From Heterobilharzia americana (Eukaryota; Platyhelminthes; Trematoda; Strigeidida; Schistosomatidae), in assembly GCA_944470555.2 (NCBI GenBank), contig OX104127.1:69153646-69217645 (forward strand): a DNA stretch of 64,000 nucleotides, in the 5' to 3' direction. Shown piece after piece: positions 1-12,153 of this stretch (its first letter is position 1; every line of letters begins with the position of its first letter). Under the pieces are notes generated by a model, which saw only the letters and a program-made list of their open reading frames with translations, was not told the origin of the DNA and made no database searches. The translations under genes were made by a program, and so were the position numbers.

Positions 1-285
1 TATAGGGAGAATGCCGGCCAAGGTGAGTCACCTCTGTTAACTGAATCTCACAATTACGAAGAGCTTGGTCATTCGGATGAAACAATGGAAAGCGTCACGG
101 ATATTATCGAAAGTACGGAGGGAGACTTCGACCACAGTGAGGATCAGAAAACTACACGTGACATTTTGGATTTGAGGATTGATGAATCAAATCTCTTCCT
201 ATACATCGCGGTGGTATCTGGTCTGCTTATCTTTGTCGTGATATTTGGATGTGCGTTGTGGTTGTTGATGTGCAAGAAGAAGTGA
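1..285 (+). CDS. C-terminal end of a single-pass (type I-like) membrane protein, 5' partial
   Basis: The frame is open from base 1 to a TGA at 283-285, about 94 codons. It begins with an acidic, Ser/Thr-rich stalk, then a hydrophobic stretch (starting FLYIAVVSGLLIF) typical of one transmembrane helix, then a tail ending CKKK. The stalk plus helix aligns without gaps over about 55 residues to the minus-strand gene at 53473-53767. Shared blocks are ESPL, TxIxE, FDH, KTT and FLYxAV, so the two are paralogues. A GTGAGT at 23-28 looks like a donor, but the paralogue alignment runs through it, so I read it as exonic. Just after the stop, AAAG then GCAAGT lies where the paralogue has AAAG then GTAGGT; the stop may therefore sit at a former splice junction. 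The family is not identified; schistosome egg-protein-like membrane proteins are one unverified possibility. The start lies outside the window. Confidence 0.7.
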   Translation, partial: YRENAGQGESPLLTESHNYEELGHSDETMESVTDIIESTEGDFDHSEDQKTTRDILDLRIDESNLFLYIAVVSGLLIFVVIFGCALWLLMCKKK

Positions 286-1462
286 AAGGCAAGTTGTTAT
301 GAGGTAGATAAACACTTGTTTTGGTCATGAGGTTACGAAATGAGAGTGGACATGTTTTGCTGTGGAAGTATGGTGTATTATAGACGGTGTATGTAACATT
401 AATATAAACATTGCCATCTGAATCCTTTTTAGGGATTAAACTGTCAGATAGGCGTGACAGGTAACTCTCAGATCTGAATTTCATGTTTTAACAGTTTTTG
501 CATCATTATTTGTAGTTAGAAATGGGTTGTGCACTTTTAGAGTAGGGCCTTCATGCTAATATAAAGGCGATGGCACTTGCTGTAATCAGATGGAACAAAA
601 TTTTGAGAAAATCTTTCAAGCAGCTTCTTGAATATATTGCTATTTCGTGAAGTGTTTCATTTTCTAGGTATTCGGCAGGGCTGTCAAGTTGTTGCGGTAT
701 ATAGCTGACTACATGAACAGTAAAACTTGCGCGGCTGCCGAACTTCAGATATCACTTCTTGCAATACGCTTTGCTAAACAATCTGACAACTCAAAACCTC
801 ACAAACATTCTATAAATGTTTGCCTACGCAGTACAAGTGATATCAGAAAACAATATCATCGACTTATTCGCTCAACTGAGATGCTCATTTATAGAGGCTC
901 TCGTTTGCCGCTCACCAGCTGTCAAATTTGTTTCGATATCAGTGCTAATAAATAGACGGTACTGTGTTTGACTCGTACCTCTTGAAACCAGTGACAGTGT
1001 TCTTTTCCCAGTAATCAAACTCTAATCGAAACTGATAGTCTACTCGTCATTTCAACGAAATAGAATCCTTGCCTATACTCTCTTGATGGCGAACACAATA
1101 ACCATTTTCACTGATGATGTGTTTTTCTTACCACTGTGAATGATATATAGCCCAAAAAGATGAAATCTTGTTGTAAGCGTTCATGATTACAGATATTTAA
1201 GCTGCAAGGCACTTACTGCATTTGTAGTAATCACTGCAGTATCCTGCAAACTAAGGAGTAACCACAGAGCAGTTTTCAACCATAATGTTTACTTTCAACG
1301 AATACAGGGACAGATGTTTAGCAGTCAAGGAATCATTCATGCATACATGTCGACATGACCTATAGCAGTTTCCCTGCAAACTGGTTGTTCTTGTATACAT
1401 CATGTGATACATTTACAGTGATTCAGTCAAATTTAGTCCAGTCGTGGCCTCATACGGTCTTT
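286..1462. other. Non-coding stretch after the first gene
   Basis: It probably starts with the 3' UTR of the gene at 1-285. AATAAA-like hexamers occur near 943, but no site is decisive. An open frame at 689-955 (+, 88 codons) has no recognisable motif and no homologous copy in the window. Nothing else was seen. Confidence 0.5.
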
Positions 1463-1475
1463 CGAGTGTTGATTG
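1463..1475. repeat. TSD of RTE copy A, tail side
   Basis: CGAGTGTTGATTG here is repeated exactly at 4902-4914 on the other side of RTE copy A. The first few bases may overlap the element's own 5' end, so 9-13 bp is true duplication. Confidence 0.75.
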
Positions 1476-2178
1476 TTATTATATTATTATTTGACCCTTG
1501 GGTTCCTAATGGAACATAGGGCATCAATATCACGTCTTCAATGCACTCTGTTCTCTGAAATCCTTTGAACCTGGCTACACGACAGCCCACAACCTCTCAT
1601 TTCCTCCTCGCAAGATCTCCTTCATGTCACCCTCATCTCGGCCGCCCAACTCACCGCTTCCCATCGGGGTTCCACTCGAGTGCCTGGCCTGATGCGTGAT
1701 GTCCCTAGTCGGTCTTCTCAGTGCATGACCAATCCATCTCCATTTCCTTCCACTGAATATTCGTTGAGCGATGGGCTCTTGGTTGCTTCGTTGCCAACCA
1801 GAGTTCCTTGTTGCTTATTATTTCTGGCAATCCACCTAATCTTCAGTAACGAGTGAGCGTAGGCAGTTGTTGATGAATGTCTGTAGTTTGTTGGAAATAC
1901 TTTTCGTAACGCGCCAAGTCTCTGAGCCATGAAGAAGCACTGACTTGACTGAATTAGTACTGAAAATCCGGATCCTGTTCGTGCTTCATGCTGAGTGCAG
2001 AAGATCTCCACACTGGTTTCAGGCTAATGAAAGCCTGTCTTGCTGCCTTTCCGATCCAGCTTTTGACATCCTCGTTTGTGCCGCCGTCGTCTGTAGTTGA
2101 AACGATGCTGCCCAGCCTAGATAGGTGAAAGAGGCTACTTCCTTTAAGTTTCTCGCGTTAATGGTGACTGGAGCTTGC

Positions 2179-2209
<31 letters not shown>

Positions 2210-4901
2210 GGTGTTGGTTGGGTATCTTCATCACCTCTATCCTCTCTACGTTCTTTCGAAATCCCGTCTTCCTTAGCTGCCTCACCTCTTCTGTCAACTT
2301 GTTAGTTTCCGCCTGTAGATCTTCCAGTTTGTGTGACATCAGACACAAGTCAGAGGCGAATCCAGATCTTCTAGGTTCTTTTCCGTGGTCCAGCCATTGT
2401 ATCCCCCTCTTCTCACAGCTCCCCACTGTTTGTTGCATGATCCAGTCCCGTCAACCACAATCAGGAATATCGTGGGTGACAGTAGGCAGCAGCCTTGTTT
2501 TACTCCTGTCTTCACTTCGAAAGCATCACTGAGCTTCCCATTGTGAATTACTTGGCTGGCATGTGGCGTCTTCATATAATTGCTGAATGAGAATAATAAA
2601 GGTTTGTGGTATTCCGTAGTATTGAAGCAGTTTCCAAATTACTTATCAGTCGACGCTGTCGAAGGCCTTCTCAAAGTCGATGAGGTTGAGATTGAATTGA
2701 GTCGACTACCGTTCTACACTCTGTTGCATGATGATGCGAAGCGTAGCAATTTGGTCCGCACATGATTTGTACTTCCTGAATCCAGCCAGCCTGTTCCGGT
2801 CGTAGTTTTGAATCCAGCGTATCCATTAGTCTCTCCAGGATGATGCGGCTTAATATTCTGGTTGTTTGGGGTGGACAGGAGCCTGATTCCTCGCCAGTTC
2901 TTGCAAACACTGGGGTCTCCCTTCTGTGGGAGTTTGACAAGGTAACCCTTCTTCCAACCTGCAGGTACCTTCCCTTCCTTCCAGACCTTCTGCAATAATG
3001 GTGTGGTGTGAGCATGTCCGCTGTTGTCTCTGCATCTGTTTTCAGCGCTTCCGGCTGGATTCCAGCTGGTCCTGTTTCCTCTACACATTTGAGTATCCTT
3101 ACGGCGTTCAGGACTTCACTTCTGCTTTCTTCGGAGGGCTTGTGTTCACTGACAGTTCTGTGGCCGGGCTGCAGGTGGTGTTTCAGGACGAAGTGCAGGT
3201 GGTGGTCGATTCAAGAGCTTCTACAAGTGGTCACCCCATCGTTTCCTTTGTTTCTCTTCTTTGGTGATCATATCTCCTTCACTATCTTTCATTGTTCCCA
3301 TCTGAGTTGATCTATCCCCTCCCAGATAGCATCCTGGTTATTTGATACAATGTTGTCAGGTCTCTGTCTCTCCTGCCTGCAGCCTGTTCTGCTTCACTTG
3401 CCAATGTCTCGTAGAAGTGTCTTGTCTTTCCGGACACTCTTCTTCACTTCTTTGTCAAATGTTTTACATATTGTACTCAGTTCCTCTTTTCGTCGTTCAT
3501 CCTTGCACTCGTTTATCTTGTGTTTCACCACCCCCATCTCCTCTATCAGCTTCTGTGTATCCATCGAGATCCATTCCTTATCTTCTTTCTTCTTCCTCCC
3601 TAATATGGCTGTGCAGGTTTCTTTCCACATCTCTTTCAAAGAGTCCCAGTGTTCTTCCACGTCTGATTCTTCAGGGATGTTCCTCGATATCTCCCATTTT
3701 GTCTTGATGACTGCCGTGAAGATTTCCTCTGTAGTTTCGTCCTTCAGTTCACTTTCAGTTCTGGGTGTTGAACTTGAACTGTGGTCTATCACCGATTTCC
3801 TAGAAGGCTTTCAACTTGACTTGTAAGGCAGGTCCCTTGCACTAGACAGTGTGTGTGTGTGTGTGTGTGTGTGTTGTGAACCTACATCTGCTCCCCTTCT
3901 TCATCTCATCTTGTGTCCAGTAGGCCGCGTCTCCACTTTCTTCACATTGAGATGAAGTCGATCTGATTCTGAGTGTAGTATGTCCTGGTGTCTGGTGAAA
4001 TCAAATCCATGTCGCTCGCTTTGTGAATGCCCCTGTGTTTTTACACACTGCCTCCAATCACCAAATCGTTGAATGTGCAGAAGTTTGCAAACAGTCCTCT
4101 ATTCTCGTTCATTTCACCTAGCGCTTCTTGACCCATGATGAGTTCTCTTCCGCTTCCTGTGTTGTCTGCTCCCAGTCTGGCATTCATGTCGCCCATTAGA
4201 ATTTTGATGTCGCCAACTGACGTCTTGTCCAATGCTGCTTGCAGTTGTTTGTAGAATCCCTCCTTCTTCTCTTGCTCTGCATTATTTGAAGGTGCACAGA
4301 GTAGCATTGTATGATTGTGACCTTCCTTCCATTTGAGTTAAACCTTGCTGTCATGATCCTGATACTGGGGGAGACTGGTTCCCACTGTATGAGAGCTTTT
4401 GATGCCCATGGGGACATCATGATAGCCATTTCAAAACTCAGTGTGCTCGTGGTTGTGTGTGTGTGACAATATCGGAGTAGATGATTGATTCTCCAGTTGA
4501 CAGTTTGGAGAGTCCACTTCCATTCCATCTACTTTCGCAAATTCCAAGCACTTCAATGCGATACATTCTCATCTCTTTTGCAATCTGGGCTGCCTTACTG
4601 GGTTCAAACATGGTGCGGACATTCCATGTCCCCATCCTTACTTTCGCTTTCATCGAGAGAGGCGAAGACACATCGGCCCGGTCAATTGGCTTTCTGAAGG
4701 CTTTCACCAACCGGCATCATTTCGCCTCTCCGATTCCAGCGAGGAATAACTTTGTTTTTATTTTTTATATTTTGTTTGTGCTTTGAAGTTTGTTTAGCGG
4801 TTAGATTTGTTTTCCGTTGTGGGGTTGCTAGCCGTATGCCCAACCTTCCCTCTTTACCTGGGCTTAGGACCGGCTAGTAACTAGTGAACTAGTTAACCAG
4901 G
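1476..4901 (-). mobile_element. RTE-like non-LTR retrotransposon copy A, near full length, coding frame broken
   Basis: The element reads right to left. Its 5' end near 4901 has the same leader as copies C, E and H, and its tail at 1476-1495 is TAA-rich, as is usual for RTE. An APE-type endonuclease start (GTWNVRTMFEPSKAAQ) lies near 4640 and GDMNARLG near 4180. RT pieces include WRGIRLLST near 2890 and KTGVKQGC near 2510. The C-terminal part is scattered over 1718-2440. Many frameshifts and stops split it into frames of about 60-140 codons, so it is inactive. It is the most diverged near-full-length copy here, yet its TSDs remain exact. It shares at least two small insertions with copies E, G and H (near 2555 and 2395) that copy C lacks. 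The RTE (SR2/SjR2-like) label rests on one EN-RT frame, size near 3.3 kb and a short simple tail. Confidence 0.88.
3849..3874. repeat. (GT)n microsatellite inside RTE copy A
   Basis: Thirteen GT units lie within the endonuclease-RT linker region of copy A. Other RTE copies in the window lack them, so the tract arose after insertion. Confidence 0.9.
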
Positions 4902-4914
4902 CGAGTGTTGATTG
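4902..4914. repeat. TSD of RTE copy A, 5' side
   Basis: Exact repeat of 1463-1475 (CGAGTGTTGATTG), directly next to the element's 5' terminal sequence. Confidence 0.75.
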
Positions 4915-6731
4915 GGGACATTCTAGTAGAGTGAAACAGCGTGAAGTCCTCGAAATGCTCATTGAATTTGGATGGAAACATGTCGCACACCAGGCCATTT
5001 CAGCAAGTTGTTCTCATCACCTCTAACGTATGTTTGGCTTTCATGAATGGCGTCAAATCCCATTCGCATTCCTTTTTCTAAGGTCAATGTTATTTCGTTC
5101 CCACCGTCGTTGGCCTGATCAGTATTTAGCTCAGAAATTCAATCTCACTTTGTTTACGGCGTCTTATGAAATGAACATTTCCTGTTTCGCTGAAACTGTA
5201 TCAAATATTCTACTTGCAGATCAAAGTGATCAATAGTTACCATATGACTGAATTTATCATCTTAGTCATTCCCTGCAGAATATATTTTGCAAAGATACGA
5301 AGAACACTGCGAGCAGATTGCACTAATTTTATAAATTACTGAGTTATTGCGATACTTTGTTTATAACACTTTGCATATCCTCGTGAATATTTCATTTTCC
5401 AATCTTCAGACTCTCGGTCATATCTTCTTTGCTTGTTCTACATTCTGCATACAGAGAAGAAGGAAATTGCGCCTTACCGTTTCTCGCTACTGTTCACTGG
5501 AATCACACAACGTGGTAGCAGCGTTAGTTTAGAAGAGACATTGCATCATTTGTGAATATGCGTGAAAACTCTTCATCCTGTATTTTACATGTTTTCTCCT
5601 GTCATATATCACACTCCGATTTTGAATAAATTATCTCATCTTTGATTACATTTGCACTGTCTTTTGCATGTGTTCCTAGTAACTGAACAAGTGTTTTGTT
5701 CCTGATTGCTTTCGAATATTGATGATACGCAAAACTAGTAGCAGTGACACCATCAGTCAATGTCTCCTGCAGACGATATTATCATTAAGTAGAATTGATA
5801 AATTAGGCTACGTTGTGTGATGGATGAATATGCTCACGAAATTTTTCATCACAATAATGTCTGCGAGTCAATGTGCTATTTTGACAGCAGGGAATGACGC
5901 ATAATGATATTTCTTCAAATCAGACTGAGTCTCATTAGAAAATTAATTTTACATCTGATGAAAGCGTCATTTAAATATAAAAACAAACTATTCAGTTCCC
6001 CCGAGAAATTTGAACAATGCAAAAACAAAGACAACTGAAGTGATGGTAGTAATGATCACATGACATACTTTAAATATGTGAAAATAAATGACGATTTGAA
6101 TTCCAGGATTAACAATAAGATATGTAGGTCAAGGAAACACAAGATTAATAATCACGAATCCTAGTGATAAGCAATGGCACTTTATATATGATATCTGAGA
6201 TAGAAAATTCTGAAGCTTTGGAAAGAGGAGTGTAAAAGAGGGGGTTGTTAAAGAGCTGGTAGATTACACAATTACATGAAGAAACTGGAAAATCGTTAGA
6301 GGACTAACAGTCAGTAAGTAATTAATGAAGAGGAGATACAACCGAAAACGAAATACTATATACATATGTATGGAAAAAAACTATATGCAGTTACCGAGGT
6401 GAAGAAGGCTTAGTTACAGTCTGTTTCTGAGTACATGGATCAGGTTGAAAATGCATGATGGTCACAGCTCCCACAAACTGTAATAAACAAGGGGTTCTTC
6501 GTGTTGTGAGGCTCTAGTTTTGCATAAGACATTGTTATTGATCTAAACTTTTTTACCAATATAACAGTAAAAATTAGACACTGTGGTCGATTGTAATTCC
6601 ATACTAGTCTGTTTATTATCGATATCACACAGCGAAACGTTATCCAGTAAATGTTACTGTACATTTTTACTTGGCATTCTCACACCATTTTCACGGTATG
6701 ACCAGTAGTTTATTTTCTGCCCCCATTTTAA
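4915..6731. other. AT-rich non-coding stretch
   Basis: Only short open frames (longest about 74 codons on the minus strand at 6440-6664) without motifs or copies elsewhere in the window. No gene is supported. Confidence 0.5.
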
Positions 6732-6955
6732 TGTAATTTGCCAATGTCTCATATTGCGGACAAGGCCATATTCATGTGTGTACATATTCCCGTGGTTTGG
6801 GATTGATTTATTGTTATATTCTCCGAGGAATAAACCCTACCATCAACCAGCTTCAGTCTTCTCTCTATTTGTCCCGGGTTGCAGTCAGCGGCTCTTGTGT
6901 ACTAAGTTAGCTGTTAGTTAAGCGTGCGTATTATAATCGTTCGGAATATATAACA
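6732..6955 (+). repeat. Probable 5' LTR (or its 3' part) of the gypsy element
   Basis: The stretch starts TGTAAT, ends ACA, and is followed by TGGCGACGGAATGAG, the usual form of a gypsy primer-binding region. It contains AATAAA near 6831. No matching 3' LTR was found downstream, so the left edge is a guess based on the TG start. Confidence 0.45.
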
Positions 6956-6966
6956 GTGGCGACGGA

Positions 6967-8140
6967 ATGAGATCAAAAACTGACTCTTCGAAGCTGGACA
7001 AACTTGTCGAACAACAAATAAAGATTATCGAGTTATTAACTCAGTCCAGAATTTCTGTAGCTGAATCATCAAATCCTACACCTGCTACATCAGCACCTTC
7101 AGTTGACAGAATTGCAACCAGTATCACTATGATCATTATGATCCGGATGCTAATGTGACTTTCGATACTTGGTTTCTAAGATATGAAGAGCACTTCAGAG
7201 CTGATTTTGCTGGTGAAGACGACTCATGAAAAATTCGTCTCCTCTTTCGAAAACTTGGTCCATCCGAATTAGATCAGTATTGCAATATAATACTGTCACA
7301 GAACCCAAGAGACCGCTCCTTTGATGCACAGTACAGATCCTAAGACAACATTTTGTGATCATTCGTCTCTTTTCTTTGTCAGATACCGTTGTCTTAAACT
7401 GGTCATGAACGAGAATGAGAATTTCCTCACTCATGTTGGTATCGTTAATCGCGAATGCGAAAAACTCAAGCTGAAGTCCATCACCGATGACCATTTCAAA
7501 TCTTTGATACTCATGTGCAGTCGCTCAAGTTCGCAGATGTTAGAATGAGACTGCTAAATCGGTTGAATCAAGAACCAACAGTAACGCTGAATGATATCGC
7601 TGCTGAATATCAGCGATCGGTCAGCTTGCAACGGGATACAAGTTTAGTTCAATCCGGACGCCAGGATGATAATGAAGTTCATGCGGTTCGCCAGAAATCG
7701 AACTCCTCTGCATTTTTTTGGCCGAAAGACTCCTGGTTCTTCGTCTCCTGTTTGTCAATCCAGCAGCTCATACAATCCCAAAAGAAACACGAAGTAGACC
7801 CCTCCTTCCCCCGCTGGCACTGTGGAGCATGTCATTTCGCTGAATCTTCTCCTTACAAGCAGAATAAATGCAGAGATTGCAGTACTGTGGATCACAAGGA
7901 CGGATTTTGCAAGCGACCCCCACCGCAAAGAACGGGCAGGCCACCATCCAGTCACCCTCGAAGATCAAAGTCTCGACCACTCAGCAAATCTCTTAGTCTT
8001 AGTGCCGCTTTTCAAGCGCATCCACCAACACGGAGAAAATATATCACCGTCCAGATAAATAACCATTCGGTACGACTACAAATCGACACGGCTTCCGATA
8101 TAACGATTAATTCCAGGAAGTCATCGTGGAAGATTAGCCG
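6967..8140 (+). pseudogene. gag-protease region of the gypsy element, broken
   Basis: An ATG at 6967 lies directly in the primer-binding region and opens a charged, helix-rich gag N-terminus (about 60 codons). The frame then shifts through RYEEHF near 7180 and an in-frame stop near 7230. A longer frame at 7515-8189 holds the gag C-terminal part (FADVRMRLLNRL), a CxxC-containing cluster at about 7820-7910, and the protease active site as DTASDIT near 8087-8107. The DTA triplet in place of DTG occurs in some gypsy proteases, so it need not be damage. Several frameshifts make it non-functional. Confidence 0.8.
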
Positions 8141-8479
8141 ACCTCCTGTCCATAAGACTGCACAAACTGCGGTGGCCGATTACCACTAACAGGTCAGTTA
8201 TCATGTTCTGTATCTTTTTACGATACTTCGATAAATGGAATCTGTCACCTTTCTGACGCTGATTTAAACCTTCTGAGTCTCGTCTAGTTCTAGAATTTGA
8301 AACTCGCCGACCTTCCACTGAATATGGTATGCAACAAAGTGGCAGCACCGTCAGACACCACGACGAACCTTAACCATGTTACTGCTGAATATTCAGAGGT
8401 ATTCCAACCTGACCTTAATCACTGCACACAACCAAAGCCATCCTACACCTGAAACCAAATGCATCACCTGTTTTTCGTC

Positions 8480-10650
8480 CTATAAGACCCATCACATATG
8501 CATAGCTATCTCTCATTAAGGCAGAGCTGAAACGACTTCAGAAACAGGATGTCATCACTCCAGTATCCCATTCTTTTTAGGCTGCTCCAATCGTCGTCAT
8601 AAAAAGAGCTAATGACTCTATCCGACTATGTGCTGATTTTTTGACAGTTTTAAATACTGCTTTGGAGCAATGCCGTTATCCCCTATCTGTTCCAGATGAT
8701 CTATTTACTACTTTAAATGGAAGAAAATATTTCACGAAAATCAATCTAGCGGATGCATACTTACAAGTCGAAGTCTCTCCATAGTGTTTTGAATTACTAA
8801 CTATCAATACCCATCGAGGTCTTTTTCAGTACGTTCATCGGCCATTCGTCATTAAGACTGCCCTCGCTATTCTTCAACAGATCACGGATACTATGCTAAC
8901 AGGCGTACCAGGTGTTACTGCATACCTCGGTGAAGTCATAATAGTTACCACCTGTTCAGTGGAATCAACAAATCGAATATGATTGGTCCTACAGAGAATC
9001 CAAGAAAACGGCCTTCGACTCAGAAAGGAGAAATATCAATTCTTTCTGAATTCAGTAAAATATTTAGGTTTCATCTTTGGTGCATCTTGTAGACGTCCCG
9101 ATCCTGAAGACATCCGTGCTATACAGCAGATGTCCCGCCAACAGATGTCGCGACTCTCCTATGCTTCCTTGGTCTCATCAGTTACTATTCGGCGTTCCTG
9201 TCCTCCCCACATGATATACGGGAACCTTTGAATCGTCTCCACTCTCAGCTCTGATCTCCTGTTAACACATTATGACCCACAACTACCAATCGTGGTTGCC
9301 GTAGATGCTCCCAACGCTGATGTTGGGGATTTCCTACTGCACACATATATCCGGATGGTTCACAAAACGCTGTCATACATGCATCTCGATCACTTACGTC
9401 AGCAGAAAAACGCTACTCACAGATAGAGAAGGAAGAACTTGCCTTAGTTTTCGTGGTAAGATGCTTTCAAAAGATGTTGTATGGACGGAAATTCATCTTG
9501 TTCACCGATTAGAAGCCTCTCCTCTCAATCTTTGGGTCAAAACTCGGTGTCCCAGCTCATTCCGCTAACAGACTTCAACAGTAGGTGGTAACACTATTGG
9601 GCTATGATTTCGACATTAAATATTGCCGAACAGAAGACTTTGGACATTCAGATGCACTTTTAAGGCTTATAAGTGAGTGCCCTACATCTAACAAAGACAC
9701 TGATCGTTTTAGTATCCACAAAGAACTATGCAGTTAACCTACTGGATTGTGTCGCCTGCACACTTCTTGTCACGTCAGCTCAAGTGGAAAATGAATCCTA
9801 CAAGGACCGTATCATACAGAAAGTCATGCATTATGTCCAGATGAAACGGCCACAAAGATCACTTACTGGTGACCTGAAACAACTGTTCTGCAGAAAAGAA
9901 TCCCTCTGTGTTGTCGGCAACTGTCTCGTGTTCGGAGAACGCATAGCGATTCCCCAGTCTCTTCGTACAAATGTCCAAAGACAGTTTCACACTGGTCATC
10001 CAGGAATAGAACGTATGAGAACCATCGCCAGAAACTACGCTTATTGGCCCAATATGGATTCTAATATAGCTGAATTTGTCAGTCTCTGCATATCATATCA
10101 GAGGGCAGCTTAGAATCCTTTACGTCTTCCACCAAAGAGTTGGCCATTGGTAGACCGACCTTGATCTAGAATCCATATTGATCTCGCAGGTCCTTTACAT
10201 GGAACCTACTATCTAATTGCTGTTGATGCCTATTCAAAATGGCCGGAGATCATCGCAGTATCACTCGTATCACCACGCCAAACAGCCGCTGCCCTTTAAA
10301 ATATTTTAATCTGCCATGGGTTACCTGAGACCATTGTTTCAGATAATGGATCACAATCCACCCCTGCGAGTTTGCAGAGTTTTGCAGTGTAAATGCAATC
10401 CATTATATTCGTACACCACTGTTCCATCCGTTATCAGTTGGCCAGGCAGAAAGTTTTGTTGATGTCCTTAACAGAGCGCTCCTCAAAGCCAAAAGAGGAA
10501 GAGGAGACGCGGATGTCATAGAACAGTTTTTATTCATCTTTCGCTCAACGCCAAATGACATCCTACCAGATCGTAAGTTTCCAGCAGAACTTCTAATGGG
10601 AAGGAAGCTACGGAATTTACAATTTTCAGATTCACTGAGACAGTTTGACT
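8480..10650 (+). pseudogene. RT-RNase H-integrase region of the gypsy element, broken
   Basis: RT motifs are visible in pieces: ELKRLQKQDVITP near 8525, RLCADF near 8622 and TKINLADAYLQV near 8735. The catalytic box near 8920 reads YLGE where YLDD is expected. KYLGFIFG lies near 9060. RNase H pieces follow at about 9290-9560. The integrase HHCC region is around 9990-10110 (HPGIERMRTIARNYAYWP), and the catalytic core near 10170-10350 has [16 protein letters not shown] and SDNGSQ. Stops near 8578, 8784 and 10113, plus frame changes, interrupt it. The altered YxDD box means the RT would be dead even without the stops. Confidence 0.85.
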
Positions 10651-10690
10651 ACAGTCCTTCTGCATGTACAATTCTGTGTTGTCAGTTAGT

Positions 10691-11883
10691 TGAAACAAGG
10701 AGACGAGGGTTTGCATAATGTAGGGTGTGATCACATTATGGCACACAAAATTACAATTTTTTTTCAGCATGCAGCTGCTAAAATAACCAATTGACCTTCT
10801 TTATTTTGTCAGAAATAACCATTTTAGCCCGGATGGGGAAACTAACTGGTTATACGGTAGTTGCTTGGATGGTCATCTTATTCATTGGAATATACATATT
10901 GTAAAACATATCCTCCATAGTTGGCATGTTTTTCGGCCCTGTCAAACCTAGTGATCACATGATGTGTTTGTAAAGTCCAGGTAGTTGACAGATTTGAAAT
11001 ATCATTGAATCTAATTATGAATCAATGAAAAGCTCCGTGTCGGCAGTTCTGTCAGTGAAAAGGAGTGTGAACTGAGTGATTTTCAAGGCCACTCTAACAA
11101 GTTTGGAAGCTAGCAATGAAGTGTTTAAATGTTGGCTAGAAGAATACTATTTCGTGAAATAATCTACTTAATCAGCCACTTCAGTGATACTGTATCACTG
11201 TGCGATATATACCAAATAAAGCTAACATGAAATTCCATGCTGCTACAGTGCCCAAGTCCTACACCTATGCTCCAGTTGTTCTCAGTGTGGGACTTTAAGC
11301 CACCCGTAGGAAATCGGTTTGCATCACGGGGGGACTTTATGACATATCTGATGCGTGGTACGCATGCGGCAAGATTATCAGCTTTCGAGACACCATAATT
11401 AAATGAACGGTGTGAACTTTCTGGACTAGAATCGTAGTCTGTTGATCTGTTGGTTATCCTTGCTTCCATCTGATTAATAGTATCCTCTTTTAACTACTAC
11501 CTTGAAAAATTGACTAACAGTTCTGAATCTTCCCTATTGCAGTTAATTGCTATTGTTCGCGCTTACCAGGGCCATCTAGAGTTATAAATTGTCTCTGTTA
11601 CGTCAATCACCACGCGTTTATATATGTGGTCACCTTGGTTTATGATAGTGATTCCAGAAATACTCTCAAGCATAAATGTATCTAGTCAGTTGGTTAGTCA
11701 ATTTTCGTATATTTTTCGACACCTACTTACGCTCTTTGATCAAAATGCTTGACTGTGATTATAGAGATGATTCGAATCAGGTATCAGGTGGTAGTAGTCA
11801 TCAAATCACGTACAGTGCTATTCCAGATATATTGAGTTTTTATTTCAGATAATGCATTTTAATTGCGAACCCAGTCTCAGTAT
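10691..11883. other. Non-coding stretch
   Basis: No motif-bearing frame was seen. A minus-strand frame at 11164-11469 (101 codons) has no recognisable domain and no copy in the window. Confidence 0.45.
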
Positions 11884-12153
11884 CGGTTATCTTCAACTCT
11901 ATGCTAAGGAAATTAAATATATGTATATGTACCTCTCGGGATGTTCAGTGAGCTCCCCATCAAGTTTCTCTTTTACCTCAGATCTCATGAGTCTGTTGTT
12001 CTGGGACTCAGAAGTACTGCTTGGTATCTGGATGAAAGTGGCGAACCCTGCTTGAAGTACAACTATACGATCGTCAAGCGTTTCATTGTTAGAAATTAGG
12101 TCAAACTTCGAAACGTTAATATGCCTATTTGAAAACTCATCCTCCGAAAACAT
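11884..12153 (-). pseudogene. Exon-like open frame with a second, broken copy at 19850-20095
   Basis: Read right to left, the frame at 11899-12153 encodes a hydrophilic segment containing SESQNNRLMRSEVKEKL and GELTEHPER, followed by GAG then GTACAT, a possible splice donor. About 145 bp are clearly similar to plus-strand DNA near 19945-20090, which encodes SQNNRLMRSQIKKKL but then has stops. Conservation of the protein text in two copies suggests a duplicated exon of a host gene or of an unrecognised repeat. No acceptor is decisive and no function can be given. Confidence 0.4.

Larger units (their letters stand above)
6732..10690 (+). mobile_element. Gypsy-type LTR retrotransposon remnant, 3' end and 3' LTR missing
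   Basis: The order is LTR, gag with zinc knuckle-like cysteines, aspartic protease, RT, RNase H, integrase, as in Ty3/gypsy elements. The schistosome element Boudicca is one possible relative, not verified. Frameshifts and stops break every domain. The integrase region fades out near 10650-10690 and no second LTR follows, so the copy is truncated at the 3' side. No target duplication could be defined. Confidence 0.85.

Noticed and set aside
282..285. Dilysine ER-retrieval signal in the CKKK tail
   Set aside because: The required lysines at positions -3 and -4 are not both present (C at -4).
2125..2532. Plus-strand frame with runs of Cys and Trp
   Set aside because: It is the reverse complement of the His/Gln microsatellite of RTE copy A read in a shadow frame.
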